This document shows, piece after piece, positions 1-10,729 of a stretch of 64,000 bases of DNA (positions within the stretch are counted from its first letter, which is position 1; every line of letters begins with the position of its first letter). Origin of the DNA: Tetmemena sp. SeJ-2015 (taxonomy: Eukaryota; Ciliophora; Spirotrichea; Sporadotrichida; Oxytrichidae); the NCBI GenBank assembly GCA_027382625.1, contig JAJKFJ010020912.1:1-64000 (forward strand), given 5' to 3'. The translations under genes were made by a program, and so were the position numbers. The notes below the pieces were generated by a model. The model was not told the DNA's origin. It saw only the letters and a list, made by a program, of their open reading frames with translations, and searched no databases.

Positions 1-903
1 ACGCCCTAGAAGTCAAGCTTCTTCAAACAAGCATTCGAGAGACCTTCAGCAGAAAAGAAAATAGAGAAAAATGTAGAACAGTAATAGACTTCTGAGAAGG
101 AAGGACAAGATCTATAAACCCAATAATAGTCATTAGCTCTATCCCCTCCTGGCCAAAAATCTTTCCAACGAAAGAAGAGCATTTTTAAAAGTTCTTCAGA
201 CGCATCTAGGTTTTTAGTAAGGGCAGTTCATCCACCTGCTGAGGAGGAGAATAGTGCCAAGCTTCCTATAACCTCCAAAAACTGCTAAGACGAAGAGGAA
301 AAATCAACCAGAGGAGGTGAAAGGCTAACTCGGTTTTACTCTCTGACTCGAGCAGTATCGACAGAAATCCATTTGAAATATGCAAGGATTCACCGAAGCT
401 CTTCTCCGCCTTTGAGGAAGGCGGAGTCATGCCATCTTCTTTCAACGAAGAAGAGAACGAGATAAAGATGCTTCAAAAGCTTTCTACAACATTCAAAAAG
501 AGATCCGACAGCTCTCAGTACATCAGAAGAGGGGGGCTTCTCTCCTCCACTAGGAAAACTAACTCCATTTCTAAGGCTGCACTATATTAAATAGAGGATA
601 ATGAAAATTCACCAAGCAACCCATTTCAAAAATTGCCAAATCAGGCAGAAGCCTTCTGATAATGAATAAAGCAGCAGCGCTCAAGGCCTTCAAACTTTAA
701 AAAACATGTCATCTGATGAGTAAGCAAAAGTGTTAATTCCAGGGGCAGAGTACTTGGGATTAGGAGACATGAAATCGAATAATAAAAAGGGCTTTGGGTG
801 GGAAGCTTAATAAAATAAATTTAGAAAAAGAAATAATATGGAGAGCACGCAAAGGTGCAGATTTTCAAACATACTAAAGTAGAACCACAAGCTCACGGAC
901 TGA
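1..903 (+). CDS. 3' end of an unknown Ser/Lys/Gln-rich protein (partial)
   Basis: The gene enters from the left edge. With TAA/TAG as Gln, frame 1 is open from base 1 to a TGA at 901-903, but the most protein-like reading switches: frame 1 to about 330, frame 3 from about 321 to 659 (acidic/serine-rich, with DSSSIDRNPFEICKDSP and NPFQKLPNQ), then frame 1 again (AEYLGLGDMKSNNKKGFGW) to the TGA. The two switches could be short IESs, but I could not find convincing pointers. The protein is basic and hydrophilic with no recognisable domain. It converges on the minus-strand gene ending at 1690. Confidence 0.42.
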
Positions 904-1689
904 AGAGGAATCTCGCCATCACTCTCGCGCGAGTGAGCTTGAGGAACATTAACTTTAGCACTTTACTTCTAATCTGGAACAATCACTTCTAAGAGTTGAC
1001 TTGGCCTGGTAATGGCCCAAGACTAGAGAGAAGATAATACTTGTAAATTCACTAACTATTTTCAAAGTTTTCCAGAGATAATGCGAACCGCAGAAAGGAG
1101 TTAAGCTCCCTAAGCGACATTATTTATTATGAAATAATTTAGTATAGCTTAGAAGAGAGTAATTATATATACTTTGCTTAATCATAGATCTACTTGCCTT
1201 TTAAATAAGAACTTTCATTTGCTTTTTCTCTTCAAATTTGACAATGATTATTGGCCCATCTATTTCTAAATGAGGCTGATTGAGGTTAGAGATGATCTAA
1301 GATTAGGCTATGGTTTAAGGGACTGGCTATTGAACAGGATTAGGTAGAGTTGAGGTAGTGCTTGGAACTATCTCACTTCTGCTCAGGTTGTCGCTCCTTT
1401 AAAATAAATAAGCAGTCTGAGCGGGTTAGGTAGGTTGGGGAATATCTTCTTGCTTTTTGCCAAATAATCCTAAAAAGAGTATAAAGAAAAAACTCAGAAA
1501 TAGAAAGGAGAAGTGCAGCCTGTATGAATAAGATAGATAAGCATTAGTAATATTCCTACCTCCGAAAAGAAAACTCATTTTTCACTCAATATTAATTTAT
1601 AAAACATAGGGTAATAACTTTACCTTAGTCGTTTAATGAAGAATGAATAAGGAATAAATTATTCTAATTTATAGACAATAATCCTAAGC
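904..1689. other. Intergenic region between convergent genes
   Basis: AT-rich stretch between the TGA of the left gene and the TGA of the minus-strand coiled-coil gene. I see no open frame with coding character, no RNA gene and no clear repeat here. Confidence 0.5.
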
Positions 1690-4600
1690 TCATTTGAGGT
1701 TTAAACTAGCAAATAAATCAGGAGGGCTGTAAGAGCTATCTGGTTCTTAACTTTAATCTTCTCCTTCTTGAGTAACTAGTTCATTTTACTAAATTTATTA
1801 ACTATCTTAAATTGGTTCTTCACTCTTGTTCTCTTCAACTTTTTGCTCTTCCTGTTGTTCATCAATTTGCACATGCTATTCTTGTTAATTTTCGAGAGTG
1901 CTAATTTCTTATTCTTCTGTTTAATGCGCTAAGTAAAAAAATCATTGAGAGCTTAAAAATATTAAGACGCATGCTAGTCTTAGATAGCAGAATCATGGGT
2001 CTCACTTTCATTTTATTATTGATCAATATGAGTGACACTAGCTTCAGCATTAACTTCGATTTCAGGTTCTTAAGAGACTTGTTCTTACGAAGGAAGAGTT
2101 TAGGACGATGAGGAGACTTCTTCTTAAATACCGACAGGACTAACATGAAGAGGAGCTTTTACAGTCATAAATCCGAATAAACTTCCAACTTAGCTCTGGA
2201 CTACTGGTACTTCTGCCTCCTACGATAGAGGTTGCTATACTTCATCAGTTGCTACCAATTCGCTGGTTTCTTTTTCCTCTTCTTTTTCTATAGGCTGACT
2301 TTGATCTTCGAAATTGATGCCCAAAGAAGGAGGAATATAGTCTTCATTATTATTCTATGCTTGCTCAGTTTGTTCTTCTTGTGCAATCTAATCTCCATTA
2401 TTACTGGTGGCATCATCATCCCTGCTTAGAATTTGACCAATATCGTCTTGTCCCTCTTGAAGTTCTTATCTGAGTTTGTAAATTTGCTCTCTCAGAACAT
2501 TATCTATCTCGTTTTACAGCTCTTCAGCAGTATCATACTCCTCCTTATTTACTGCTTCTTCAATCTTTGCCTCAAGTTCATTTATCCTTTGTTCACAACT
2601 ATCAATCTCGCCTCTTATTTCCTCTTTAGATCTCCTTAAGGGCGTATGTTCTTGCTCTTAGAAGGATGGGTCTTCCTTGAGAGTATCATCTTGCATATGA
2701 TTACTCTTGTCTGGACTGTATTGAGGAATTTGATGCATGCTACTGTTTTCAACAGCAGGCATATTTGTCACTATTAGACTACTCTAGTCGTTTGATGAAG
2801 AAGAGCTGTCTGCGTTGACTTACTGCTTTGGCTGTGCAACATTGGAAGCTACCATGGTACTTCCCTTTCTAATCTTGAACTCACCGTATCTTTTCTCTAG
2901 CTCAAATAACTCACTGTCTATCTTGAGTAACTCGTTCTAGAGGATGTCTGCCTTCTTCTTTCGAATTCTGTAGACTTGTCATGTGTTGCAAACTCTGAAG
3001 TAAATCCATGATGTCTTCCTTTCTGTAGCTGAGAAGCTTTAACTGCACTCGCTCGAATGACTCTTGCAAGTTCTTTAGCTGCTTAGTAAAAGCTTTTACT
3101 TCCTCATCCCTCTTCTCTATCTCAATTTCAGTCAATTCCTTGTCTTTCTGAAGATCAGAAAGCTTCTCCTAAGCCTCCTCCATTTGTTGAGTGAACTCCT
3201 TTATCTCAGCTTGGGCTTTGGCAGCTTCCTTAAATTTCTTAGCAGCAGCAGCTTTCTTCTTCTCCTGCTCCTACTTTACTATCTTCTTTTCCAGACTAGC
3301 TACTTAGGTCTGCAAATCCTCTACTTCTGCATCTATCTTCGAAAGCTTCTCTGTGATATACTCCTTATTGGCAGTAGTGTTGTCTCTCTTAATCTTGATG
3401 GCGTTGATCTCTTACTTAATTTTGAAGGCTGAATCCTTGCACTGCTCTTTCTCTGTCAGGGTACTGTCCAAGTCCTAGCTGTTCTTCTTGAGTAGTTTCT
3501 CAAATTCTTCCAAGTCCTTGATCTCTCTTTAGAAGCCTTCCATTCTAATCTTGTAGCTCTCCTCGTATTCCTGCAAGTTAGATTATTCACGCTTCAGCTC
3601 TTCTTAGTCCCTTGAATTCTTATCTTCCTCTTTCTAGAACTTGTCTAGCTGCTTTTCGTGCTTGATGATCTCATCTCTGTGCTTGGCCCTGTTCTTATCG
3701 ATCTCCTGATCATGCTTCTATCTCTGCAACATTAAGTTCTCCTTTTCCTTCTTCTTTCTATCAAGTAGAATAAGCTATACTTTAATATTATAGAATCTCT
3801 ATTTCTTCAATCTCCTTTGCTAAAGCTTCGAGGTTTGCTTCTATTAAAGTCTTCTCATTTTGAATGGGTCTTGTCTCTTCGAAGACGTTGTCTTCTATGA
3901 TCTGCAGTTTCTAGTGGATTCTGTCTTTCTTGGTTTTTACATCCTTGAAGTTCTCATCAATGCGGATGCTCTCATAGTGCAGTCGCTTGCGCTTATCATC
4001 GATCGCATTCTGCTCTGACTCCTCGAACTATGTCATATCCTCCTATTGCTTGTCCCTCAACTCAGATAGCTTACTCAAAGATGAGTGAATCAGTTTGCTC
4101 AGGTCCTTATACTTGTCACTCTTCTTGTTCTCTATGCCCATGTGATCCTCATCTAGCCTCTTGATTTAGGATTCTTTGGAAATTATAAGGTTCTTGGTTT
4201 GCTGCAGTCTGATGTTGAGACTGTCAGCCTCCTCATAGTCTTCATTTTCAATTGCTCTTTGCTGTTAAGTGACTGTGTCCTCTAATTTGAGTTAGAGGAT
4301 CTCGATGTCTTTCTCAAGGTTAGAAATCTTTTCAGAAAACTCCTGCTGCTTGAGAGTGTATTCGATAATGGCAATTTTGATTCTGTTGATTCTCTCCTCT
4401 ATGATGTCTTTGCTTTCCTCCACTTACTCAAAATTTTCTTCGTTGATATCCTTGTCAGTCTCGTTCAAGTTGTACTGGGCAGTTCTTAGTCTATCCTGAT
4501 CCTAACTTGCTTAGCTAGGGGCCACATATGGAGTATAGCTCTGTGAAGAACCTTGATTTGATGAGTGCTTGTCTTGCTGAGTTTAGGTAGGTGGTTGTTT

Positions 4601-5635
4601 AATCTGAAGTCCGCTGTTGTTCAAGAAAAAGAGACCCTTGCTTTCAGATACTGAAGTGTTCTAAGCCTCACTGGTGGTGTTAGTATTAATCTAAGACGAT
4701 GCTTTGGGAAGGTAATAGTTAGCTTAGGCTATATCTGGCTTGTCTACTTCCTTCGAAGCTGTGTTACTTGCTAGAATCGTTACCCTTACTCTTTGGTTGA
4801 GTTTCTTGGCTCTATTGAGATCCTCCGATGAAACCGAATAGAGAAGTACGCTAGCCACTTGATTGAGAATTATCTTGATTTTGGGATGCTTAGGGAGTTG
4901 AGTCTAGCTGAAGGAGTGAATCAAGGTCTTGGCTTAAGGTTTGCTTTTGGTTTCAGAAGCTTAACCTGATCCGAAATCATACATTTGAAATAATTCGTCT
5001 AGACTTAGAAAAATTTAATTTTTAAATTTTGACTTTGATTTCTTTACTGTGAGGATGCGGAAACTGGAGGGTAGGAAGGTATAGACGGAGGCTTGATTTG
5101 TTAATTTGAGCTGCCTCCAAATGCATAAGGGTTTTAAATTTGAGGAGGCTGGGTGTTTAAATTCAATTGCTAGAACAGACTCAGACCACTGTTTGGTTAG
5201 GCACTAGGCTATTAGGATGGAGCATTAAGACCAGCGAACAAAGGATTTACTTTGTTGCTACTACTCTAGGCTGTTGAATCAGCTGGTTTGGAGGGGTTTG
5301 AATTTACGTTCAGGCTTCCAAACAGTCCAAGAAATAAAATTAGCAAGTGAAGATTGTGCAGTCTATTAAGTTGGAGTAGCCTATGCTGGTGGCTTTGTGC
5401 TAAGTCCCATAAATAGCATAGGTGGATTATATATTGTGCTTGCTGGTTGATTGTTTGCGTCAGAGTTTGGTTGATTTTCGCCGGAAGAAATCTTTGACTC
5501 CTCCTGCTCAATTATGACTGATGTCTGGAGGGAAGTAGTTCCACTATTAGTTGGCAACTTGAAGCCATCCTGATTATTTTACTGCTGAAGATTTTGCTGA
5601 CTGCCATGCGGCTGATTTAAATTACAGTCATACAT
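1690..5635 (-). CDS. Large coiled-coil protein with FG/Q-rich N-terminus and two UVR-like motifs
   Basis: Starts at ATG 5635-5633 and ends at TGA 1692-1690; about 1,200 residues after removal of at least five IESs. The first ~200 residues are Gln/Asn/Pro/Ser-rich with scattered FG, NPF-like and GLFG-like motifs (GLFGSLN, NPYAFGGSS), then SLDELFQMYDFGSG. The middle is a long, highly charged coiled coil (about 4.4-2.9 kb). Two short segments resemble UVR helical motifs (NEDYEEADSLNIRLQQ; NKEEYDTAEELQNEID). The tail is acidic and Gln-rich and ends SPPDLFASLNLK. FG repeats suggest a nucleoporin-like head, but coiled-coil trafficking or cytoskeletal proteins fit as well; function unassigned. The pointers at each IES restore one frame throughout, so the gene model is firm even though the role is not. 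Confidence 0.72.
1894..1951. other. IES in coiled-coil gene, pointer CTCTC (minus sense)
   Basis: Direct repeats GAGAG at 1894-1898 and 1947-1951 (CTCTC on the coding strand) flank 48 bp of AT-rich DNA. Removing 53 bp joins ...QYFQAL to ENQQEQHVQ in frame, whereas the unspliced frame becomes basic and non-protein-like. Confidence 0.8.
3767..3796. other. IES in coiled-coil gene, pointer ATTCT (minus sense)
   Basis: Repeats AGAAT at 3767-3771 and 3792-3796. Unexcised, the frame runs into TGA; excision joins ...EIEEIEI to LLDRKKKEKEN. Confidence 0.8.
5002..5035. other. IES in coiled-coil gene, pointer AAGTC (minus sense)
   Basis: Repeats GACTT at 5002-5006 and 5031-5035 flank 24 bp of almost pure A/T. 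Excision joins SSQQRNQ to SLDELFQMYDFG. Confidence 0.8.
5328..5347. other. Very short IES, pointer CTTG (minus sense)
   Basis: Repeats CAAG at 5328-5331 and 5344-5347 flank 12 bp. Removing 16 bp restores QSSLGLFGSLN. This is among the shortest IESs in the window. Confidence 0.65.
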
Positions 5636-5706
5636 TCTCCATAAAGAAAGTATGATCATGTTGCAACTATTTTAATTTGAGGTTGATTTTAAATTTCTAT
5701 AAAAAC

Positions 5707-8441
5707 ATGAACAAACAAAGACTAGCGATTTAACTTTTTAGAGCCTTTCTAAAACCTTAGCAGGGAATCTGCTATTCCTTACCACTCTAGATTTAGATAA
5801 GATCACTTGCTTATAAAAGTAGACAGATAAAAGGTGCAGAAAGTAATTAGTCGTTGGAATAAAAGAAAGTTTTCTAGCAAGAACTGTTAGATCTAACTTT
5901 CCAATACAAAGATCATTTGCCAGTGTTCAAAGACGAGCATAATAAAAGTGCGATTAGACCCTCAGAGCTACTTCAGAAAGTTAATAGTTACTCTACTCAA
6001 AAGCTGCTTGCTCTAATAGAGAGAAGTATATTCGCACTCTATGCCTAAGATGAAGTGTTCTTGCATTTGCCAACTCCTAACATTAAAAATATAATATAAC
6101 GCTAAATTTGTGAAAGAATTCCAAGTATTACTGCAAAAGAATTTGAAGCACCTAAGCTATACAGATGCAGTACCCCTTTTGAGAATGTTTAATATTGCAG
6201 AATCAAAATCTGAATTAAAATAAAGTTTAAGTACAAATTATATTTTATCTCTATTTAAATATTAAAATATTATTTGTATATTTTCATCTTAATTATACTG
6301 TGCAAGGTTTCGATAAAAAAGGACAGAAAAGAGCAATAAAAAAGCTTCATGATATTATCATATCTACTTTCAAAGATATCAACAAATTACTTTATTATAT
6401 CTTTTAAAGAGCACGCGAAAGACCAAGTGAGGAATATAGAAATGGCTGGCGAGATCTTAAGAATCCCCTGCTTTGAAATCTAAAAGGAACTCCTTGATGC
6501 CATACTAGAGCACTTTAAAGACTTAGGAGACATTTTCCATTTGCAATTCCTGGCTGCCTTGATCAAGCAGTAGAAGATCACTGATGACATTCGTATAAAC
6601 TTTGAGTAAAAGCAATTGGAGCATCACGTGGTAAAGTATATGCTCAAGATTATCAACTCAGAGGATTTAGTAGAGAAGCTCAGAAACTCATCCAAGGATC
6701 TTAAAATTAAGATGATTGCTTTGCTCTGCAAATACAAGGAAATTGATTACGGTTGCCCCAATATATTCAGTGAGGAGATGAAGCAAGGCCACCAGAAATA
6801 AAAAGAGGTGGTAGATATAATTCAATAATCTCTAGTGGAAGGAATCAAATACGAGAGAGTGCTTATTACAAAGGTCTCTGAGCTAATTCAAATAAAGTAT
6901 TTCGTGACAAATTCATTTATCAAAGAAATGAGGATCAACTAGGAGCTACAGCAGATGCAAGAAGAGAATATGAGAAAATTAGAGTTATTAGATTGGGTTA
7001 AACTGTCGAACAACCTCATTGAGAAATATATCCACTCATATGATGCCTATGAGCTCAGAATAAAGGACTTTATCTAGGCTCTTGTCCTTTCTCAATTGGA
7101 AGCGTTCAATCATGAATAAGGCTTGAGCATGAATTACAAAGCCTTGAAAAAGATAGTCCTTATTTCAGAGCCATATTAACAAACGCCAACAAATAATGAC
7201 ATTAGACTATATCACACACTCAAGGATATATTTTACAAATACAGAGCCGTCCTTGCTTTTAATTAGAATGTTGAAATTTCAAACTTATTGATCCTCGCAA
7301 TGAAGGAGAAAGTAGTTGAAATTGATTACCCAGTTCTGGAAATAACTTTCAAGGAAGTTTTCAAGTTAAATCCAAGCTTTTACTTTCTAATGTGTGATGA
7401 CATAATCTTTACTCTGAAACTTGTCAGTAACTTAAATCACATAAGTAGGGAGAAAGATTTCTGGACCATGAGATAAAAATTTATTAAATAATTTATCTTA
7501 TTTAATGTAGAGTGAGGACTTTATAATAAGAATGAAGAACGATTTGAAATTGAGTGACTTGATTCTACTGCATAAGATATACTTCATTTAGCACGACCTT
7601 GGCAGTGGAACCTTCATAAACTTTTTAGAGAAGCATATTATTCAGATGAGCTCAAACTTCAAAGATCTCCCGGCTTCTTATCTGAAAGATGCTATAGTGT
7701 TTTCCAATCTAAAGTAGAGAACAGACACAGCTCTGACTAGAGTCCTCTCTTAATTATTTATGCATTGTATATTTTTAATATTTATTATTCCGAGAGATGA
7801 ACGATAAATTTTCTTTCGAAGACTAGTTGAGAATGATCAGTGCTTTTGGAGATATGAATGCTTTTATGTCATATATTTAAAGTTAATTTTCTTTATTATC
7901 ATCAAGCTTGTTCTTGGATTTCGAAGAGGAGCAGCTTTAAAATGGTAAAATTCAAAAAAACCTACAAGTAGCTTTAAACCTTAGAGCAATTGCTCTTGCT
8001 AAACATCCTTACTAAATATGGTGGCTTGTCCAACTACTCTCAATTCACACAGGATCTATTAATTTGTTTTGCTACAAATCAAAAAAAAAGATGCTTAAAT
8101 TCAATTGTTTAATACTATTCTTTTTAAATCCTAAATTTGTCAATTGATTTATCAAATAAACTTATTTAAAATATTTAAGTTTACAATTAAATATCATTTT
8201 TGATAATAATCTTGGAAATAGAGCGAGGTTTAATTCAGCATCTAAGAAAACAAATTCAACTTAAGATAAGGATGAATTCAACTAGCCCGAGGTTGCTTGG
8301 AATGCACTAAGGCTTGCAAAGTTATAGAACAATTTAAAAATTGAGAAATAACTTAAGCAGCAACTCTAAAAACAATTTAGCAGTAGAAATTTAGATTAAC
8401 ATAGTATATTCTACAGGGATCTTAAAGAATAAAGTTGACCC
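5707..8441 (+). CDS. Uncharacterised helical protein, IES-interrupted
   Basis: ATG 5707; ends at TGA about 8439-8441 after a tail SIFYRDLKEQS. The first MDS (5707-6190) runs into a TGA, but a GTTT pointer joins it across a 120-bp IES to the next MDS. In-frame IESs with pointers GAG and TTATT follow, and a longer AT-rich gap lies at about 8090-8200. The product is about 750 residues of short amphipathic helices, rich in Leu/Ile/Lys and without membrane segments; it loosely recalls helical-repeat RNA-binding proteins of ciliate and apicomplexan organelles, but no diagnostic motif (for example a RAP domain) is visible. One frame change near 7,930-7,950 remains unexplained. Function unknown; it lies 106 bp upstream of the CLPTM1 start on the same strand. 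Confidence 0.62.
6187..6310. other. 120-bp IES, pointer GTTT
   Basis: GTTT at 6187-6190 and 6307-6310. Without excision the frame stops at TGA 6211. Excision gives PFENVSIKKDRK and keeps one frame into the following MDS. Confidence 0.72.
7470..7512. other. IES, pointer GAG
   Basis: GAG at 7470-7472 and 7510-7512; AT-rich interior. Excision joins KDFWTM to SEDFIIRMKNDLK and removes an in-frame TGA. Confidence 0.65.
7754..7789. other. IES, pointer TTATT
   Basis: TTATT at 7754-7758 and 7785-7789; excision joins RVLSQLF to REMNDKFSFEDQ. Confidence 0.65.
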
Positions 8442-8541
8442 CTTTTGAATATATTATTATTTCTTTAATTTTAAAAATATGTTCTCTTAAATGAAAAAGG
8501 AAGTCAATTTTGTTCCAGGTTGAAATTATTAAATTACAAAT

Positions 8542-10623
8542 ATGTAATAAGAAGTGTAGGGTGCAGCAGGATGCATTTATTTAACTTTTATTTAAAGCAG
8601 TACAAGGCGAAGAGCCTTAGTAGCAGCAAGGAATGAATTTCCGAGACATCTGCAGATCAATGCTGATGGTAATGATGATGCAGAGTGCTCTCCAGTATCT
8701 ATTCAAAGGGAACTCATCTACTGATACTTCTCTAGTGATGGATCCACTCATGAATGGAACAAGTTTGGCAGCTTAACAAGGAGGTGAGGGAACTGGAATT
8801 TAAATTCCATCATCTAATAAGCATTATCAAAACATAATGAAGCATCACGATAAATTTGACTTCGATGTATACCTCAGCTTCCACACGCCTTATCAATTCT
8901 TCAAGCAGGAGAAAATACTAAGCAAGCAGCCTACATGGAGCGAGAAAGATCTTGTTTATGATTACTCAGACATAAATGATAGAAGTATAAATGTGACAGT
9001 GCCAGTAAACGAATATCTGAGGAAGAATTACACTCTCTACCTGCACTTTTAAGTGACCTATATGAATCCTTTCTACTTCGAGGGAATCAACGATAAGGAT
9101 TATGACAGTATGAATTTGTATATCAATCAAGAAGACTTTAAGAAAGAGCTAAGTCCCAAAGAAGAGCTATTAAGGAGAATCAGGTCAAAGGTTTAACCAA
9201 AGTATATTACTTTCAATCAGAGCATTCCACTAGTTAAATACAGCCAAAAGATCAAGGAGAAGGAAGTCAGAAATTTACTGGACGATAATCCAGTCAAGCA
9301 AAAAGAGGAGAAAGTTGAAAATGAGGACTTGACTTACTATCCCTATTTTAAGAAAGAGCTATATCTGTATCTTGTTTTGGACAGTACTCAATATACTGCA
9401 AACTCTTTACCTCCTCCAGTAGCTAAAGCAATAAGATTTGACTTTGAGACAATGACTTATGAACCTATAATCTATTTGAGTGATTATTACAATTAAAATG
9501 TTTCCTCATAATTATTGGATGCTCAAGAAAGACTTGATCATGATAAATGATACTGTGAATGAGTTGAACTTGACCCTTCACTTTAACACTTACGCTCTCA
9601 GCTACTTCATAATGTAAAAGCAGTTTGAAGAATAACACACTGTACAAAAAGGATTGGGGTCTAGAGACGGCAGATATGGACGAAATGAAGCGCATGTTCC
9701 TTGAGACGGATCCAATTCTCTTGTCAGTGACTATGCTAGTCTCTATACTTCACACAGTTTTCGAAGTATTGGCATTCAGAAATGACATAAGTTTTTGGAA
9801 GAACAAAGATTCCATGGAAGGAATCTCAGTTAAAACTCTCTATTTGCAAACATTCTGCTCTATTATCATCTTCCTGTACCTCTTTGATAATGAAACCAGT
9901 TTTATGATTATTGCTTCAAATGGTTTTGGTATATTACTTGATTTTTGGAAAATAAAAAAGGCTTCTAAGTTTATAAGAACAAACAAATTCCCCTATTTCA
10001 AGCTTGAGGACAAAGATTCCTATTTGGAGAGTGACACAAAAGAGTATGATAGAATTGCTATGAGGTACATGTCCTATGCTCTTTTCCCTATGATGATAGG
10101 GTATACTATCTATTCCGTTCTTTACAACGAGCACAAGGGGTGGTATTCTTTTGTGATAAACACTTTAGTGGGTTGCATTTATACCTTTGGATTTATTCAG
10201 ATGACACCTCAGCTGTACATAAACTACAGACTGAAGTCAGTTGAGCACATGCCCTCCAAGGCCTTATTTTACAGATTCCTAAACACTATTATCGATGACT
10301 TATTCAGCTTCATCATCACTATGCCTACACTTCATAGACTAAGTTGCTTCAGAGATGATGTCATATTCTTGATTTACCTCTATCAAAGATGGATTTACAA
10401 GGTTGACAAGACTAGAGGACCTTGGGCTCCGGAAAAGAAAGAAGGTTAGGAGGTCGAGAGTACTGAATAAAAGCAAATTCCAGAAAGTCAATAAGAAAAG
10501 GGAGATGAATAGAGCAAGTAGTAAGTTAAGCCCAAGAAAGTGCTTGATGTTACATCAACTGAAGATGCTAAGAGCTAGAGTAATGATGCCTAAATTAATG
10601 CAGATAAAATAAAAAATGATTGA
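8542..10623 (+). CDS. CLPTM1: CLPTM1 family multi-pass membrane protein
   Basis: ATG 8542, TGA 10621-10623, about 670 residues. Family hallmarks in order: a short N-terminal hydrophobic segment (MLMVMMMQSALQYLF), the luminal domain with NDRSINVTVPV and YTLYLHF, YEPIIYLSDYYN, then the membrane domain with ETDPILL, FEVLAFRNDISFWKN, SYLESDTKEYD, EHKGWYSF, TFGFIQMTPQLYINY, NTIIDDLFSFII, FRDDVIFLIYLYQRWIY. The acidic/Gln-rich tail is lineage-specific. CLPTM1 proteins are ER/Golgi membrane proteins linked to receptor trafficking and, for the CLPTM1L paralogue, glucosaminylphosphatidylinositol scrambling. Two IESs are resolved (pointers AGCAG, AATTA); one further frame change at about 9,620, just before NNTLYKKDWG, is not. 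Identification is firm. Confidence 0.93.
8565..8600. other. IES in CLPTM1, pointer AGCAG
   Basis: AGCAG at 8565-8569 and 8596-8600; excision gives MQQEVQGAAVQGEEPQQQ. Confidence 0.75.
9491..9514. other. 19-bp IES in CLPTM1, pointer AATTA
   Basis: AATTA at 9491-9495 and 9510-9514. Excision produces SDYYNYWMLKKDLIMINDT, which aligns with the conserved NDYWN segment of the family. Confidence 0.8.
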
Positions 10624-10729
10624 CAAAAATCAATATCGTAATAAAAAGACATTTAATTCTAATATTATGACTATCATATTTCAAAAAAGTCTTTCAGAGG
10701 TGAAGTTTAAATTAAATTTAAAAAGAAGA

